The translations under genes and the position numbers were made by a program. DNA of 37,500 bases, taken from Rhizobiales bacterium CCH3-A5 (GTDB taxonomy: Bacteria > Pseudomonadota > Alphaproteobacteria > Rhizobiales > Beijerinckiaceae). The DNA lies in assembly GCA_001556025.1 (NCBI GenBank), contig LSIB01000190.1, positions 1-37,500 on the forward strand. The letters run 5' to 3'. Each line of letters begins with the position of its first letter. Position 1 is the stretch's first letter. The notes beneath the pieces are model-generated. The model was not told the DNA's origin. It saw only the letters and a program-made list of their open reading frames with translations, and did no database searches. This document shows, one piece after another, positions 6,686 through 17,531 of this stretch.

Positions 6686-8878
6686 CTACGCCTTCTTGAG
6701 ATCGGCATTCTTCAGCGGCAGCGAACGGATACGCTTCCCAGTCGCAGCGAAGATCGCGTTCAGCACGGCCGGCGCCGCCACTGCGATCGTCGGCTCGCCG
6801 ACGCCGCCCCAGAATCCCCCCGAGGCCACGATCACCGTCTCGACCTTCGGCATCTCGTCCATGCGCAGGACCGGGTAGGTGTCGAAATTCTCCTGCTCGA
6901 CGCGCCCGTCCTTGATCGTGATCTCGCCATGCAGCGCCGCCGACAGGCCGTAGACGAAGGAGCCCTCGACCTGCCGCTCGATCTGCGCCGGATTGACGGC
7001 GTGGCCGCAATCGGTCGCAGCCACGATGCGGTGGATCTTGAGCTTGCCCTCCGCGCTGACCGAGACCTCGGCGACGGCCGCGACATAGGAGCCGAAGCCC
7101 ATGGTCTGGCAGATGCCGCGGAAGACGCCGGCGGGCAGAGGCTTGCCCCATTCGGCGCGCTCGGCCGCGGCGTTGAGCACGGCGAGGTGCTTCGGGTGGT
7201 CCTTCATCAGCGCGCGCCGGAACTCCAGCGGGTCCTTGCCGGCTGCATGCGCCAGCTCGTCCATGAAGGATTCCAGATAGATCGCGTTCTGGTTCAGATT
7301 CACGCCGCGCCAAAAACCCGGCGGCACATGCGGGTTGCGCATGGCGTGGTCGATCAGCAGATTCGGGATCGTGTAGCCGATCGAGGCCTCGGGGCCGGGC
7401 GGGTTGAGCCCCTGGAAGACGACCGGGTCCTTCCCGTTCTGAATGTTCTGCGGAAAAATACCGGCCACGATCGACTGACCGGAAATGCGCATGGCGAGCC
7501 CGGTCAGGTTGCCGTCCTTGTCGAGCGCGCCCGTGAGCTTGCACTGCGTCACCGGGTGGAAGCGGCCATGCAGCATGTCCTCCTCGCGCGACCAGATCAG
7601 CTTCACCGGCGTACCGGGAATCTGTTTGGCGATGGCGACGACCTGGCGGACCCAGTCATGCACCGCGCCGCGCCGGCCGAAGCCGCCGCCGAGGTCGATC
7701 TTGTAGGCCTCGCATTTGGCGACCGGCAGGCCCGATGCCTCGGACGCGGCCGCAAGCGCCGCCTCGCCGTTCTGCGTCGGCGTCCAGACCTCGCATTTCT
7801 CCGGCGTGTAGAGCGCCGTGGCGTTCATCGTCTCCATGCAGGCATGGTTCTGGTAGGGGTACGAATAGACGGCCTCGACAGTGCGGGCGGCGTTGGCGAT
7901 CGCGGCCTTCACGTCGCCGTTCTGGTTGCCAACCACGGCGTTGGGCGCGTCGAGCCCCTCCTTGAGCCATTCCGCGATGCTGGCGCTGGAGACCTTGGCG
8001 TGCTGGCCCTCGTCCCAGACGATCGGCAGCGCGTCGAGCGCGGTCTTGGCCTGCCACCAGGTCTCGGCGACCACCGTGACGGCGCTGTCGCCGACCGGGA
8101 GCACATGCTTGACGCCCGGCATGTCCTTGATCTTGGCGGCGTCGAAACTCTTCACCTTGCCGCCGAAGACGGGGCAGTCCTTGATCGCCGCGTTCAGCAT
8201 GCCCGGCAGCTTCAGATCCATGCCGTAGATCTTCTTGCCGGTGGTCTTGTCGGCCGTGTCGAGCCGCGCCAGCGGCTTGCCGGCGATGGTCCAGGTCTTC
8301 GGATCCTTGAGCGGGACGTCCTTGGGCGCCTCGACCTTCGTGGCGGCGGCCGCGAGCTGGCCGTAGCGCAGCGAGCGGCCCGACGCCTTGTGCGTGACGA
8401 CGCCGTTCTCGGCCGAGCACTCGCTGACCGGCACCTTCCACTCATTGGCTGCCGCCTGAACCAGCATCATGCGGGCGGCCGCGCCGCCCTTGCGGACATA
8501 CTCGTGCGACTCACGGATGCCGCGGCTGCCGCCGGTCGAGAAATTGCCCCAGACCCGGTTGCGCGCGACGTTCTGGCCGGGCGTCGGATATTCGGTGGTC
8601 ACCTTCGACCAGTCGCACTGCAGCTCCTCGGCAACGAGCTGGGCGAGGCCGGTCAGCGTGCCCTGCCCCATCTCGGAGCGGGCGATGCGGATCACCACCT
8701 TGTCGTCGGGCTGGATCACCACCCAGGCGTTGATCTCGGGATTGGGCGCCTGCGCGGCGGCCTCGTCGCCAAAGGGAATGGCGAAGCCGAAGGTGAAGGC
8801 GCCCGTGGCGGCGGCGGAGCCTGCCAGCACGCTGCGGCGGGACGGGCGGAAGGAGGTGGTTTGGGTCGAGACGGTCAT
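6686..8878 (-). CDS. Molybdopterin-binding subunit of an isoquinoline 1-oxidoreductase-type dehydrogenase
   Basis: The large subunit (730 aa) of a two-subunit molybdenum hydroxylase of the IorAB / aldehyde dehydrogenase type. A Tat signal (SRRSVLAGSAAATGAF) indicates export with its cofactor. Molybdopterin motifs include RSEMGQGTLTGLAQLVAEEL, the GGGFGRRG loop and FWRGVN. The C-terminal GGVGEPTIAVAAPA carries the Glu that in this family activates the substrate-attacking water. No FAD subunit is nearby; IorAB-type enzymes usually pass electrons to cytochromes. The AAGGGAG box 7 bases before ATG 8878 supports the start. It lies 13 bases after the [2Fe-2S] subunit gene and 16 bases before soxX. 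The substrate cannot be inferred: an aldehyde, an N-heterocycle or, given the neighbours, a sulfur compound. Confidence 0.88.
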   Translation of the reverse strand: MTVSTQTTSFRPSRRSVLAGSAAATGAFTFGFAIPFGDEAAAQAPNPEINAWVVIQPDDKVVIRIARSEMGQGTLTGLAQLVAEELQCDWSKVTTEYPTPGQNVARNRVWGNFSTGGSRGIRESHEYVRKGGAAARMMLVQAAANEWKVPVSECSAENGVVTHKASGRSLRYGQLAAAATKVEAPKDVPLKDPKTWTIAGKPLARLDTADKTTGKKIYGMDLKLPGMLNAAIKDCPVFGGKVKSFDAAKIKDMPGVKHVLPVGDSAVTVVAETWWQAKTALDALPIVWDEGQHAKVSSASIAEWLKEGLDAPNAVVGNQNGDVKAAIANAARTVEAVYSYPYQNHACMETMNATALYTPEKCEVWTPTQNGEAALAAASEASGLPVAKCEAYKIDLGGGFGRRGAVHDWVRQVVAIAKQIPGTPVKLIWSREEDMLHGRFHPVTQCKLTGALDKDGNLTGLAMRISGQSIVAGIFPQNIQNGKDPVVFQGLNPPGPEASIGYTIPNLLIDHAMRNPHVPPGFWRGVNLNQNAIYLESFMDELAHAAGKDPLEFRRALMKDHPKHLAVLNAAAERAEWGKPLPAGVFRGICQTMGFGSYVAAVAEVSVSAEGKLKIHRIVAATDCGHAVNPAQIERQVEGSFVYGLSAALHGEITIKDGRVEQENFDTYPVLRMDEMPKVETVIVASGGFWGGVGEPTIAVAAPAVLNAIFAATGKRIRSLPLKNADLKKA

Positions 8879-8891
8879 GATCGTTCTCCCT

Positions 8892-9359
8892 TCAGCCGCG
8901 GCCGAGCGTGCCGCCGGCGGCGACGTCGAGGATGGCGGCCTTGACCCGATTATAGGTCCCGCAGCGGCAGATATTGGTCATTTCGCTGGCGATGTCGGCT
9001 TCGCTGGGCTTGGGGTTCGCCTGCAGCAGGGCGGCGGCGGCCATGATCATGCCGCTCTGACAGAAGCCGCATTGCGGCACCTCGTGCTTGATCCAGGCCT
9101 GCTGGATCGCATGCATGCCGTCGGGCGAGAGGCCCTCGATCGTCACGATCTTCTGCTCGGGCGTGACACCTGAGACAGGCAGCGCGCAGGAGCGTGTCGC
9201 GACGCCGTCGATATGGACGGTGCAGGCCCCGCACTGGGCGACGCCGCAGCCATATTTCGTTCCCGTCAGGCCGATCTGTTCGCGGATCGCCCAGAGCAGC
9301 GGGGTATCGTCCGCCACCGCGATATCGATCATCTTGCCGTTTACATTGAGCTTCGCCAC
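8892..9359 (-). CDS. [2Fe-2S] subunit of the molybdenum hydroxylase (IorA-like)
   Basis: The small iron-sulfur subunit (155 aa) that relays electrons from the molybdenum site. The plant-type ferredoxin cluster is bound by CGVAQCGACTV and a later RSC; the second cluster by CGFCQSGM and CRCGTY. All eight cysteines are present. It has no signal peptide and is presumably exported together with the Tat-targeted large subunit. The start codon is GTG at 9359, preceded by GGGAGG at good spacing. It is the first gene of a run that continues through the molybdopterin subunit and soxXYZA, so its promoter should lie in the 449-base gap before it. Confidence 0.9.
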   Translation of the reverse strand: MAKLNVNGKMIDIAVADDTPLLWAIREQIGLTGTKYGCGVAQCGACTVHIDGVATRSCALPVSGVTPEQKIVTIEGLSPDGMHAIQQAWIKHEVPQCGFCQSGMIMAAAALLQANPKPSEADIASEMTNICRCGTYNRVKAAILDVAAGGTLGRG

Positions 9360-9808
9360 GCCGAGCCTCCCGGGTCGCTATGAGAAGGACGGCGAGAGGG
9401 CGGGCGCGCCTCGCCGGTAGAACCGCGCTTGTCCGACGGACTTGCGACCAATTTTTGTTTCGACCAGATCAAAACGCAGAACTCTCCGGCAGGCCAGCAT
9501 CGCCGCTGACCCGGCCGGCCGACGAAGCCGCGCCGCGAAAACTGGCGAGATCTTCATATTTGGGGCTGGTTTGGGGCGCTTGCGCCATGTTCAGGTCCCG
9601 TTTGTCGTCGAAGAGGACTGGCGCCGCGTCTGCCGGCGCCGTCGCGCTCACAGCAATGTGATGGTTCTTTCGTCGGCGTCGGAAAATCGGCAAGAAGGTT
9701 CCAGCATTGCGGGTCACGACGCATTTTTCTTCTTCGCCTTGCCTTGCCGGCCATGCCGGGGCGAGGGTCGAGCCGCTGCCGAATCATCCCAAGCGAGGTC
9801 GAACCGGA
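9360..9808. other. Divergent intergenic region between the Mo-hydroxylase/sox operon and the MscS gene
   Basis: This 449-base gap must hold the promoters of two divergent units. A small 5-1-5 palindrome (GTCCGACGGAC, 9434-9444) sits about 75 bases before the [2Fe-2S] subunit start and could be an operator, but is too short to be sure. No convincing -35/-10 pair stands out. Short open frames exist here but lack coding character and good start contexts. Confidence 0.4.
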
Positions 9809-12439
9809 ATGGCTGCGCCCATCGCGCCCGCGCGCGCCCGCCCCTGCCGCAGTGGCCGCATGCTCTCGGTGCTGATGGCGCTTTGCCTGTTCGCCGGCTC
9901 CCTGCTGGCGGCCGCGGGCCTGTCCGCGCAGACTGCCGAGGTCAATCCGGCCCGGGCCCGTCTCGACGCGTTGCGCACGGAGCTCGGCCAGATCGAGACC
10001 ACGCTCGCCTCGCCCAACGCGACCGATGCCGAACTGCAGCGTCAGCGCCTGCGGCTCCAGCCCGTGCTCGAGCAGTTGCGCCAGCTGTCCGAGGAGCAGA
10101 CACCCCGCGTCGAGCAGGCCAAGCTCAGGCTCGACCAGCTCGGCCCCAAGCCCGACGCGAACGCCCCGCCCGAAAGCGCGGAGGTGGCGCGCGAGCGCGA
10201 GATGCGGCTGAAGGCGTTCGCCGACGTGGACGAGACGGCGAAGATTACGCGCGCCGCGCTGCTCGCCGCCGAGCAGCTCCAGACGGCGATCGGCGACAAG
10301 CGGCGCGACCTCTTTGCTAAGGCGCTCTTCGCCGCCGGGCCGACGATCCTGAGCCCCGATGTCTGGGGCAATGCGCTGACCACCCTGCCCGAGGATCTGC
10401 GCGCCTCCGGCTACATCTTCGGCGGCTGGCTCTCCGTCGTCGGCGAGGCGCTGTCGGGCGTGCGCGGCGTTTTCGTCGCGGTCGCCTTCATCGGCGCCGT
10501 GCTGCTTTATGTCGCCCGCGCCCGCTACATGCCGCGCTTCAAGGCGCGCATGGGCACGACCGAAGGCGCGGGCAGCCTGCGCTGCCTCTATGTCGCCTTC
10601 GCCCATCTGGTCGCTGGTGCGGCCCCGCCGGCGCTGGCGAGCTGGCTGATCTATTCGGCGCTCAACACGGCGGGCCTGCTGCCGCCGCGCATCCAGCCGG
10701 TGATCTGGGCCGCCGTGATCGGGCTCGCCATCTTCGCCTTCGTCCAGGCGCTCGCGGACGCGCTGTTCGCGCCGGGCAATCCGCAGCGCCGACTCGTCAG
10801 CGTGATGGATTCGACCGCGCGGATCGTGGTCTGGATCGCAAGTTCGCTGGCGCTCGTCATGTCGGTCGGCAAGGTCATGGAAGCCTGGCTGCAGGCGATC
10901 GCGGCGGGGCTGGCCGTCTCGATCCTGGTGCGCGGCATCCTCGCCATCGTCTTCGCGCTGACCCTGATCGCCGGGCTCTATCAATTGCGCGACGACGAGG
11001 AGGTCGAGGAAGAGGCCTGCCTTGGACCCTATGTCCCGGTCGATGGCGCGAGCCTCGGGCCGATCCGCATCCTCGGCTGGGTCGTCGGCGTCGCCATCGT
11101 GCTGGCGGCGCTGGCCGGCTATGTGGTCTTCGCCACCTTCCTGACCGAGCAGGTTCTCTGGATCGGCATCCTCGCCTGCCTGTTCGTGCTGTTCCACCAG
11201 CTCGTCGATCTCGGCCTGTCGCGGGCCCTGACCGGCAAGGGCAGGCTCGCGCTGACGCTCAAGGCCGGTATCGGCCTGCGCACCGCGACGCTCGACAAGA
11301 TCGCGGTCATCGGCACGGGCCTGCTGAAGATCATCCTGATCATCATCGCCTTCCTGCTCGCGCTGGCGCCCTGGGGGCTGGAATCGGCCGATTTCGCCAC
11401 CTCGCTGCGGGCCGCCTTCTTCGGCTTCCAGGTCGGCGGGGTCACGGTCTCGCTCTCCTCGATCTTCGTCGCCGGCATCCTCTTTGCGCTCGGCCTGACC
11501 GCGACGCGCACGCTGCAGGGCTGGCTCGACAACAAGTTCCTGCCGACGACGCAGCTCGACACCGGCCTGCGCAACTCGATCACCACGGCGGCCGGCTATG
11601 TCGGGCACATAGCCGCCGTCGCGCTCGCGATCTCCTCGCTGGGCTTGAGCCTGGAGCGGCTGACGCTGGTCGCCTCTGCGCTCTCGGTCGGCATCGGCTT
11701 CGGGCTGCAATCGGTGGTCTCGAACTTTGTCTCGGGGCTGATCCTGCTCTGGGAGCGGCCGATCCGCGTCGGCGATCAGGTCGTGGTCGGGGACGCCGAG
11801 GGCATCGTCAAGAAGATCAACGTCCGCTCGACCGAGATCGCCACCTTCGACCGCTCCTCGGTGATCGTGCCGAATTCGAACCTGATCTCGGGCGTCGTCC
11901 GCAACCGCGTCCGCAACGATCGCACGGGGCGCGTACTGATCTCCATCACGGTGCCGCGCACGCTCGACCCCGGCGATGTGCGCAGCATGCTGACCGACGC
12001 GGCGGTCGCCCATGGCGATGTGCTGCAGAAGCCGCCCCCGACGATCCTGTTCAAGAAGCTCGGAACCACGACGATGGATTTCGATCTGATCTGCATCGTC
12101 GGGGACGTCGAGATCGTCGCCCGCGTCACAAGCGACCTGAACTTCGTCATCCACAAGCGCCTGAGCGAGATGGAACCGGCCGCGGCCGGCGCCGAGATGA
12201 CGGTGAAGGGGCTCGACGGCATCGAGCAGTCTCTGGCCGGCATCGCCAGCGCCGTCTCGCGGGAGGTCGCCGCGCGAAAGCCGGCATCCCCAAAGCAGCC
12301 GGTGACCTTGCGCCGCAACAAGGCGGCGGCCGAAGACGAGCCTGAGGACACGGCGGACCAGCCGACGAAACAGGAACCCGTGCCGCCGCCAGACCCTGTC
12401 GAGAGCAAGCTCACCGGCAAGGACGACAACAAGGAATGA
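9809..12439 (+). CDS. Mechanosensitive ion channel protein, DUF3772 plus MscS domain
   Basis: An 876-aa inner-membrane protein of the MscK-like long MscS group. After a signal peptide (about residues 18-43) comes a periplasmic alpha-helical stretch rich in Leu, Glu and Gln (about 45-120), then a DUF3772-like segment and some ten membrane segments. The MscS pore helix and beta-domain follow: SALSVGIGFGLQSVVSNFVSG, then LLWERPIRVGDQVVVGDAEG and IVPNSNLISG. The C-terminal tail is charged and Pro-rich, probably cytoplasmic. Such channels release osmolytes on hypo-osmotic shock. ATG 9809 is used because the signal peptide starts soon after; an internal ATG near 9860 is an alternative. The next gene starts 4 bases after its stop. 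Confidence 0.88.
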   Translation: MAAPIAPARARPCRSGRMLSVLMALCLFAGSLLAAAGLSAQTAEVNPARARLDALRTELGQIETTLASPNATDAELQRQRLRLQPVLEQLRQLSEEQTPRVEQAKLRLDQLGPKPDANAPPESAEVAREREMRLKAFADVDETAKITRAALLAAEQLQTAIGDKRRDLFAKALFAAGPTILSPDVWGNALTTLPEDLRASGYIFGGWLSVVGEALSGVRGVFVAVAFIGAVLLYVARARYMPRFKARMGTTEGAGSLRCLYVAFAHLVAGAAPPALASWLIYSALNTAGLLPPRIQPVIWAAVIGLAIFAFVQALADALFAPGNPQRRLVSVMDSTARIVVWIASSLALVMSVGKVMEAWLQAIAAGLAVSILVRGILAIVFALTLIAGLYQLRDDEEVEEEACLGPYVPVDGASLGPIRILGWVVGVAIVLAALAGYVVFATFLTEQVLWIGILACLFVLFHQLVDLGLSRALTGKGRLALTLKAGIGLRTATLDKIAVIGTGLLKIILIIIAFLLALAPWGLESADFATSLRAAFFGFQVGGVTVSLSSIFVAGILFALGLTATRTLQGWLDNKFLPTTQLDTGLRNSITTAAGYVGHIAAVALAISSLGLSLERLTLVASALSVGIGFGLQSVVSNFVSGLILLWERPIRVGDQVVVGDAEGIVKKINVRSTEIATFDRSSVIVPNSNLISGVVRNRVRNDRTGRVLISITVPRTLDPGDVRSMLTDAAVAHGDVLQKPPPTILFKKLGTTTMDFDLICIVGDVEIVARVTSDLNFVIHKRLSEMEPAAAGAEMTVKGLDGIEQSLAGIASAVSREVAARKPASPKQPVTLRRNKAAAEDEPEDTADQPTKQEPVPPPDPVESKLTGKDDNKE

Positions 12440-12443
12440 CGCG

Positions 12444-12968
12444 ATGCCCAAACCTGCCCGCCGCGGTTCCAAAGCGCGCGCCATGACCTGCCCTGCCCTC
12501 GTCGCCGGCGCGCTTGCCGTGCTCAATCTCGCCGGTTGCGCAGAGCCGGCGCGCACCGGCCAGCCGGCCTTCTACCGCGATCTCGGCTCGGCTTCGGCCC
12601 GCGTCGACGCCAATGAGGCCCGTGCCGTGATCTCCGCCTACCGGATGAATGCTGGCTTACGCCCGCTCGCGCTCGATCCGGCGCTTTCGGCGGCAGCCGA
12701 GCAGGAGGCCGCCACGATGGCCCAGGCCGACAAGCCGGCGCAGGCCGACGCCGTCAAGGCGCGGCTGGCGCGCGGCGGGCAGCCCGGCGCGGAGGCCAAT
12801 CTCTCGGCGGGCTATCGCCGGCTGGCGGAAGCCTTTTCCGGCTGGCGCGACTCGCCCCAGCACGACCGCGTCATGAAGACGCCGGGCGCGACCCGAATGG
12901 GCATCGCCTCGGCCTATGCGCCGGGCTCGAAATACCAGGTCTACTGGGCGCTGATCGTCGCGCCGTGA
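12444..12968 (+). CDS. CAP/SCP-domain lipoprotein
   Basis: A 174-aa lipoprotein with the lipobox LNLAGC around residue 31 and a CAP (SCP/PR-1-like) domain. The N-terminal domain helix (RVDANEARAVISAYRMNAGLRPL) and the later SGWRDSPQHDRVMKTPGATRMGIA segment match bacterial CAP proteins, whose biochemical role is mostly unknown. Of the usual His pair, the His in SPQHDRV is visible but the first is not obvious. An AAGGA box ends about 6 bases before the start. The 4-base gap to the MscS-type channel gene indicates co-transcription. Confidence 0.8.
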   Translation: MPKPARRGSKARAMTCPALVAGALAVLNLAGCAEPARTGQPAFYRDLGSASARVDANEARAVISAYRMNAGLRPLALDPALSAAAEQEAATMAQADKPAQADAVKARLARGGQPGAEANLSAGYRRLAEAFSGWRDSPQHDRVMKTPGATRMGIASAYAPGSKYQVYWALIVAP

Positions 12969-13111
12969 CGGCTCAGGGCTTCGCATCGTCCAGCTGCAGC
13001 GACGCAGCGACCTTCAGCGCGGTACCGCGGCAGCGATTGGCGGCGGCATTGCTAAGGGCTTGTTCGCGGGCGCATGTCCGCTAAAGCTCAACGTCAGCCA
13101 AAGGTCTGACG

Positions 13112-14932
<1,821 letters not shown>

Positions 14933-15055
14933 CCGGCGCGCCGGCCACGGCCCCGCTCGGTCCCAACCGTAACCTTCCAGGTAATCGACCCGCCGGCGCC
15001 CACCCGGCATGGTTTCTCAAGAACGGCAGACACCGCCGTCCCTAGGAGACCGGAT

Positions 15056-15391
15056 ATGACCGCCTACGCCATCTGTCATCTCGATGATGTCCGGATCGGG
15101 CCGGACATCCTCGCCTATCTCCAGGCGATCGACGCCACGCTGGAGCCGCATGGCGGCCGCTTCCTCGTCCATGGCGCGACGCCTGAGATCGTCGAGGGCG
15201 ACTGGCCGGGCGACCTCGTGATCGTCGCGTTCCCGGCCATGGCCGACGCCCGCGCGTGGTATCGCTCGCCGGGCTATCAGGCGATCGCGAGCCTGCGCAC
15301 CGAAAATGCGCGCTGCCGCGCCATGTTCGTCGAGGGCGTGGCGGCGGATTATCGCGCGACCGATGTCATCGCGAAGCTCGTCGGCGGTTGA
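15056..15391 (+). CDS. DUF1330 family protein
   Basis: A 111-aa cytoplasmic protein of the DUF1330 family (dimeric alpha/beta barrel, ferredoxin-like fold). The pattern YLQAIDATLEPHGGRFLVHGATPEIVEGDWPGDLVIVAFP followed by ARAWYRSPGYQAI is diagnostic. The function is unknown. An AGGAG box at good spacing supports the ATG. It stands between ndvA and the antiporter gene on the same strand, 123 bases after ndvA. Confidence 0.85.
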   Translation: MTAYAICHLDDVRIGPDILAYLQAIDATLEPHGGRFLVHGATPEIVEGDWPGDLVIVAFPAMADARAWYRSPGYQAIASLRTENARCRAMFVEGVAADYRATDVIAKLVGG

Positions 15392-15476
15392 ACCTCCTGC
15401 GGCCGGCGGCGTAAGGAGAGGGACAGGTGGCGCATAAGGCCCGCCCGTCTCACCATCGCCGAAGGAGTTTCGCCGC

Positions 15477-16580
15477 GTGACCATGATGCTAGCCCGCCTG
15501 GCCTGCGCCTGGGCCTCCGTGCTGGCATTCCAGCTCTTCGGGGACAGCCTTCTCGGCCTGTTGGGCGCACCGTTGCCGTCGGCGCTGATCTTCGCCTGGC
15601 TGCTCGGCGTCATCCTCTGGGCGGCCTTCGGCGTCGTACACGAGGCCGAGGAGCTGGCGCACCGGCTCGGCGAGCCCTACGGCACGCTGATCCTGACGCT
15701 CTCGATCGTGATCATCGAGGTCGCGTTGATCAGCGCGGTCATGCTCGGCGCCAAAGGCGCACCGACGCTCGGGCGCGACACGATGTTTGCGGTGCTGATG
15801 ATCGTGCTCAACGGCGTCGTCGGCATCGGCCTGCTGATCGGCGGGCTGCGCCATTTCTCGCAGCGCTACAATCTCAAGGGCGCAGGCTCCTATCTTTCGG
15901 TGATAATCCCGCTGACGGTCATCCCGCTGATCCTGCCGAATTTTACCACCTCGACGCCGGACGGCACGCTGACGAGCGGGCAGTCGATCGCCTTCTCGCT
16001 GTTCACGCTGGCGCTCTACGGCGCTTTCCTGATCCTGCAGACCGGCCGCCACAGCGCCTTCTTTCAGGAGCCGGACAGCGAAAAGGGCGCCCCCGACGTC
16101 GCGGTAGCTGTGCATACCGGGACCAGTCGGTCGACCGCGACGCATGTCGCGCTGCTGCTCGCCAACATCCTCCCGATCGTGATCCTGGCCAAGAGCCTCG
16201 CGACAGTGCTCGATTTCGGCATTGCCCGTCTCGGCGCGCCGGTCGCGCTCGGCGGCATCCTGATCGCGATTGTGGTGTTCACGCCCGAATGCATCGCGGC
16301 GTTGCGCGCCATCACCGCCAACCAGCTCCAGCGCGCCATCAACCTGTGCCTCGGCGCGGCGGCCTCGACGCTCGGCCTGACGGTGCCCGCCGTGCTGGCG
16401 ATCGGCCTGATCACCGGCCAGCCGGTGGTCCTGGGGCTCTCGGCCACCAACATGATCATCCTGGCGATGACGCTGCTTCTCTCGACGCTGACCTTCACCG
16501 GCACGCGCACGACGATGCTGGAAGGAGCGGTCCACCTTTCGGTGTTCTTCGTCTTCCTGGTGCTGGTCTTCAGCCCCTGA
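15477..16580 (+). CDS. chaA: Calcium/proton antiporter, ChaA type
   Basis: A 367-aa cation/proton antiporter of the CaCA superfamily with about ten or eleven hydrophobic helices. The paired acidic repeats of the family are visible: HRLGEPYGTLILTLSIVIIEVALI in the first half and a second FTPECIAALRAITANQLQRAINLCLGAA in the latter half. Both contain the membrane-embedded Glu used for ion exchange. ChaA exports Ca2+, and in some bacteria Na+ or K+, against protons. The start is GTG 15477 with GAAGGAG nine bases upstream; ATGs two and three codons later are also possible. The end is a single stop 56 bases before the tRNA. Confidence 0.88.
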   Translation: MTMMLARLACAWASVLAFQLFGDSLLGLLGAPLPSALIFAWLLGVILWAAFGVVHEAEELAHRLGEPYGTLILTLSIVIIEVALISAVMLGAKGAPTLGRDTMFAVLMIVLNGVVGIGLLIGGLRHFSQRYNLKGAGSYLSVIIPLTVIPLILPNFTTSTPDGTLTSGQSIAFSLFTLALYGAFLILQTGRHSAFFQEPDSEKGAPDVAVAVHTGTSRSTATHVALLLANILPIVILAKSLATVLDFGIARLGAPVALGGILIAIVVFTPECIAALRAITANQLQRAINLCLGAAASTLGLTVPAVLAIGLITGQPVVLGLSATNMIILAMTLLLSTLTFTGTRTTMLEGAVHLSVFFVFLVLVFSP

Positions 16581-16636
16581 CCGGCAGCCGCATCGCCTCG
16601 CGCGACGCGAGGTTCCGGGCCCATACAGAGGAGCGA

Positions 16637-16713
<77 letters not shown>

Positions 16714-16732
16714 GCATGCGAATGCATGTATC

Positions 16733-16761
16733 ATAATCTCCATGCCGGTGAAGCCTGTCAT
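16733..16761 (-). promoter_or_regulatory. Candidate promoter of tRNA-Arg
   Basis: On the minus strand an ATGACA -35-like hexamer (complement 16756-16761) and a GATTAT -10-like hexamer (complement 16733-16738) are 17 bases apart. They would start transcription near 16726, about 13 bases before the mature tRNA 5' end. The element overlaps the first codons of the opposite-strand gene. Confidence 0.3.
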
Positions 16762-17527
16762 CGCAGCTTTTCTGTTCGCTCTGGCGGTCGCCGACGCGCG
16801 TGCCGCGGGTGAAGCCTGTCCCGGCCCGGCGGGCGATGCGCCACCGGTGCGGCTGGCGGGGCTCGATGCGGCGGGCGACATTCTGCTCGACGATGGCCGC
16901 AGCGTCAGGCTGGTCGGCGTCGCTGCGCGGCAGGACGCGGCCGAGGCCGAGCGCTTCGCCGCCGCAATCGCGCAGTGGAAGGGCAGGGCCTTCGCGCTCG
17001 TCGCACTGGGCAAGCCCGATCGCTGGAGCCGCCTGCCGGCCCGCATGCTCGCCGTGGGCGAGCGACCGGAGGGCACGCCCGCCGATCTCGCGGTCGCGCT
17101 GCTTCGCGCGAAAGCAGCCTCGCGCCTGCCGGAGCCCGAGCATCGCGCCTGCGATCTGGCCCTGCGGACGGCTTTGGACGAGGGTGCTCGCCTGCCGGCG
17201 CGCTCATCGCCGCTTCTCGCCGACACCACTATCGACGGTCACGATATTGCCGCGTTGAAGGCGCAGGCGGGGCGGATCGTCGCGCTGCAGGGGCGCATCG
17301 CCTCCGTCGGCGAGCGCGCCCAGCGCACCTATCTCAACCTGTCGCGCCGACGCGGCGAGGCCGCATCGATCGTCATGTCGCGGACACTCTGGCGCGAGAT
17401 GCAGGACAAGGGCTGGGCCGCCGCGTCATTGCCCGGCAAACGGCTCAAGGCGCGCGGCGTGCTCTCGGGGCAGGACGGACTGCTGCTTGAGATCGCTGCC
17501 GCCTCGGCGCTGGATGTGATTGACTGA
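16742..17527 (+). CDS. Exported protein with nuclease-like (SNase/OB-fold) segments
   Basis: A 261-aa secreted protein of unknown function. After a signal peptide (AAFLFALAVADARA) comes a segment DAAGDILLDDGRSVRLVGVAA and then PARMLAVGE, which resemble the strand pattern of staphylococcal-nuclease-like (thermonuclease) proteins. The catalytic Arg-Asp-Glu-Arg set of true nucleases is not evident. The C-terminal part (IVALQGRIASVGERAQRTYLNL ... GKRLKARGVLSG) reads like a second OB-fold. It may therefore bind nucleic acid, or only keep the fold. It begins 28 bases from the tRNA 5' end on the opposite strand and has no clear Shine-Dalgarno. The M48 protease gene begins within a few bases of its stop, suggesting one transcript. 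Confidence 0.65.
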   Translation: MPVKPVIAAFLFALAVADARAAGEACPGPAGDAPPVRLAGLDAAGDILLDDGRSVRLVGVAARQDAAEAERFAAAIAQWKGRAFALVALGKPDRWSRLPARMLAVGERPEGTPADLAVALLRAKAASRLPEPEHRACDLALRTALDEGARLPARSSPLLADTTIDGHDIAALKAQAGRIVALQGRIASVGERAQRTYLNLSRRRGEAASIVMSRTLWREMQDKGWAAASLPGKRLKARGVLSGQDGLLLEIAAASALDVID

Positions 17528-17531
17528 TTCG

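Noticed and set aside
6653..8944. A 763-codon open frame antisense to the molybdopterin subunit gene
   Set aside because: No family resemblance; the opposite strand has all molybdenum hydroxylase motifs and a Tat signal.
9469..9717. Small minus-strand frame in the gap before the channel gene
   Set aside because: No ribosome site at either possible ATG and no coding character; left as intergenic.
9554..12556. A 1000-codon open frame antisense to the MscS-type channel gene
   Set aside because: It is a high-GC shadow: composition is dominated by Arg, Gln, Asp and Gly without any domain, while the plus strand gives a complete channel protein.
12970..13085. Minus-strand frame ending in a protein-like LKVAASLQLDDAKP tail
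   Set aside because: It might be the remnant of a small gene, but it has no ATG, GTG or TTG start in frame after the upstream stop and no family match. Too little to call.
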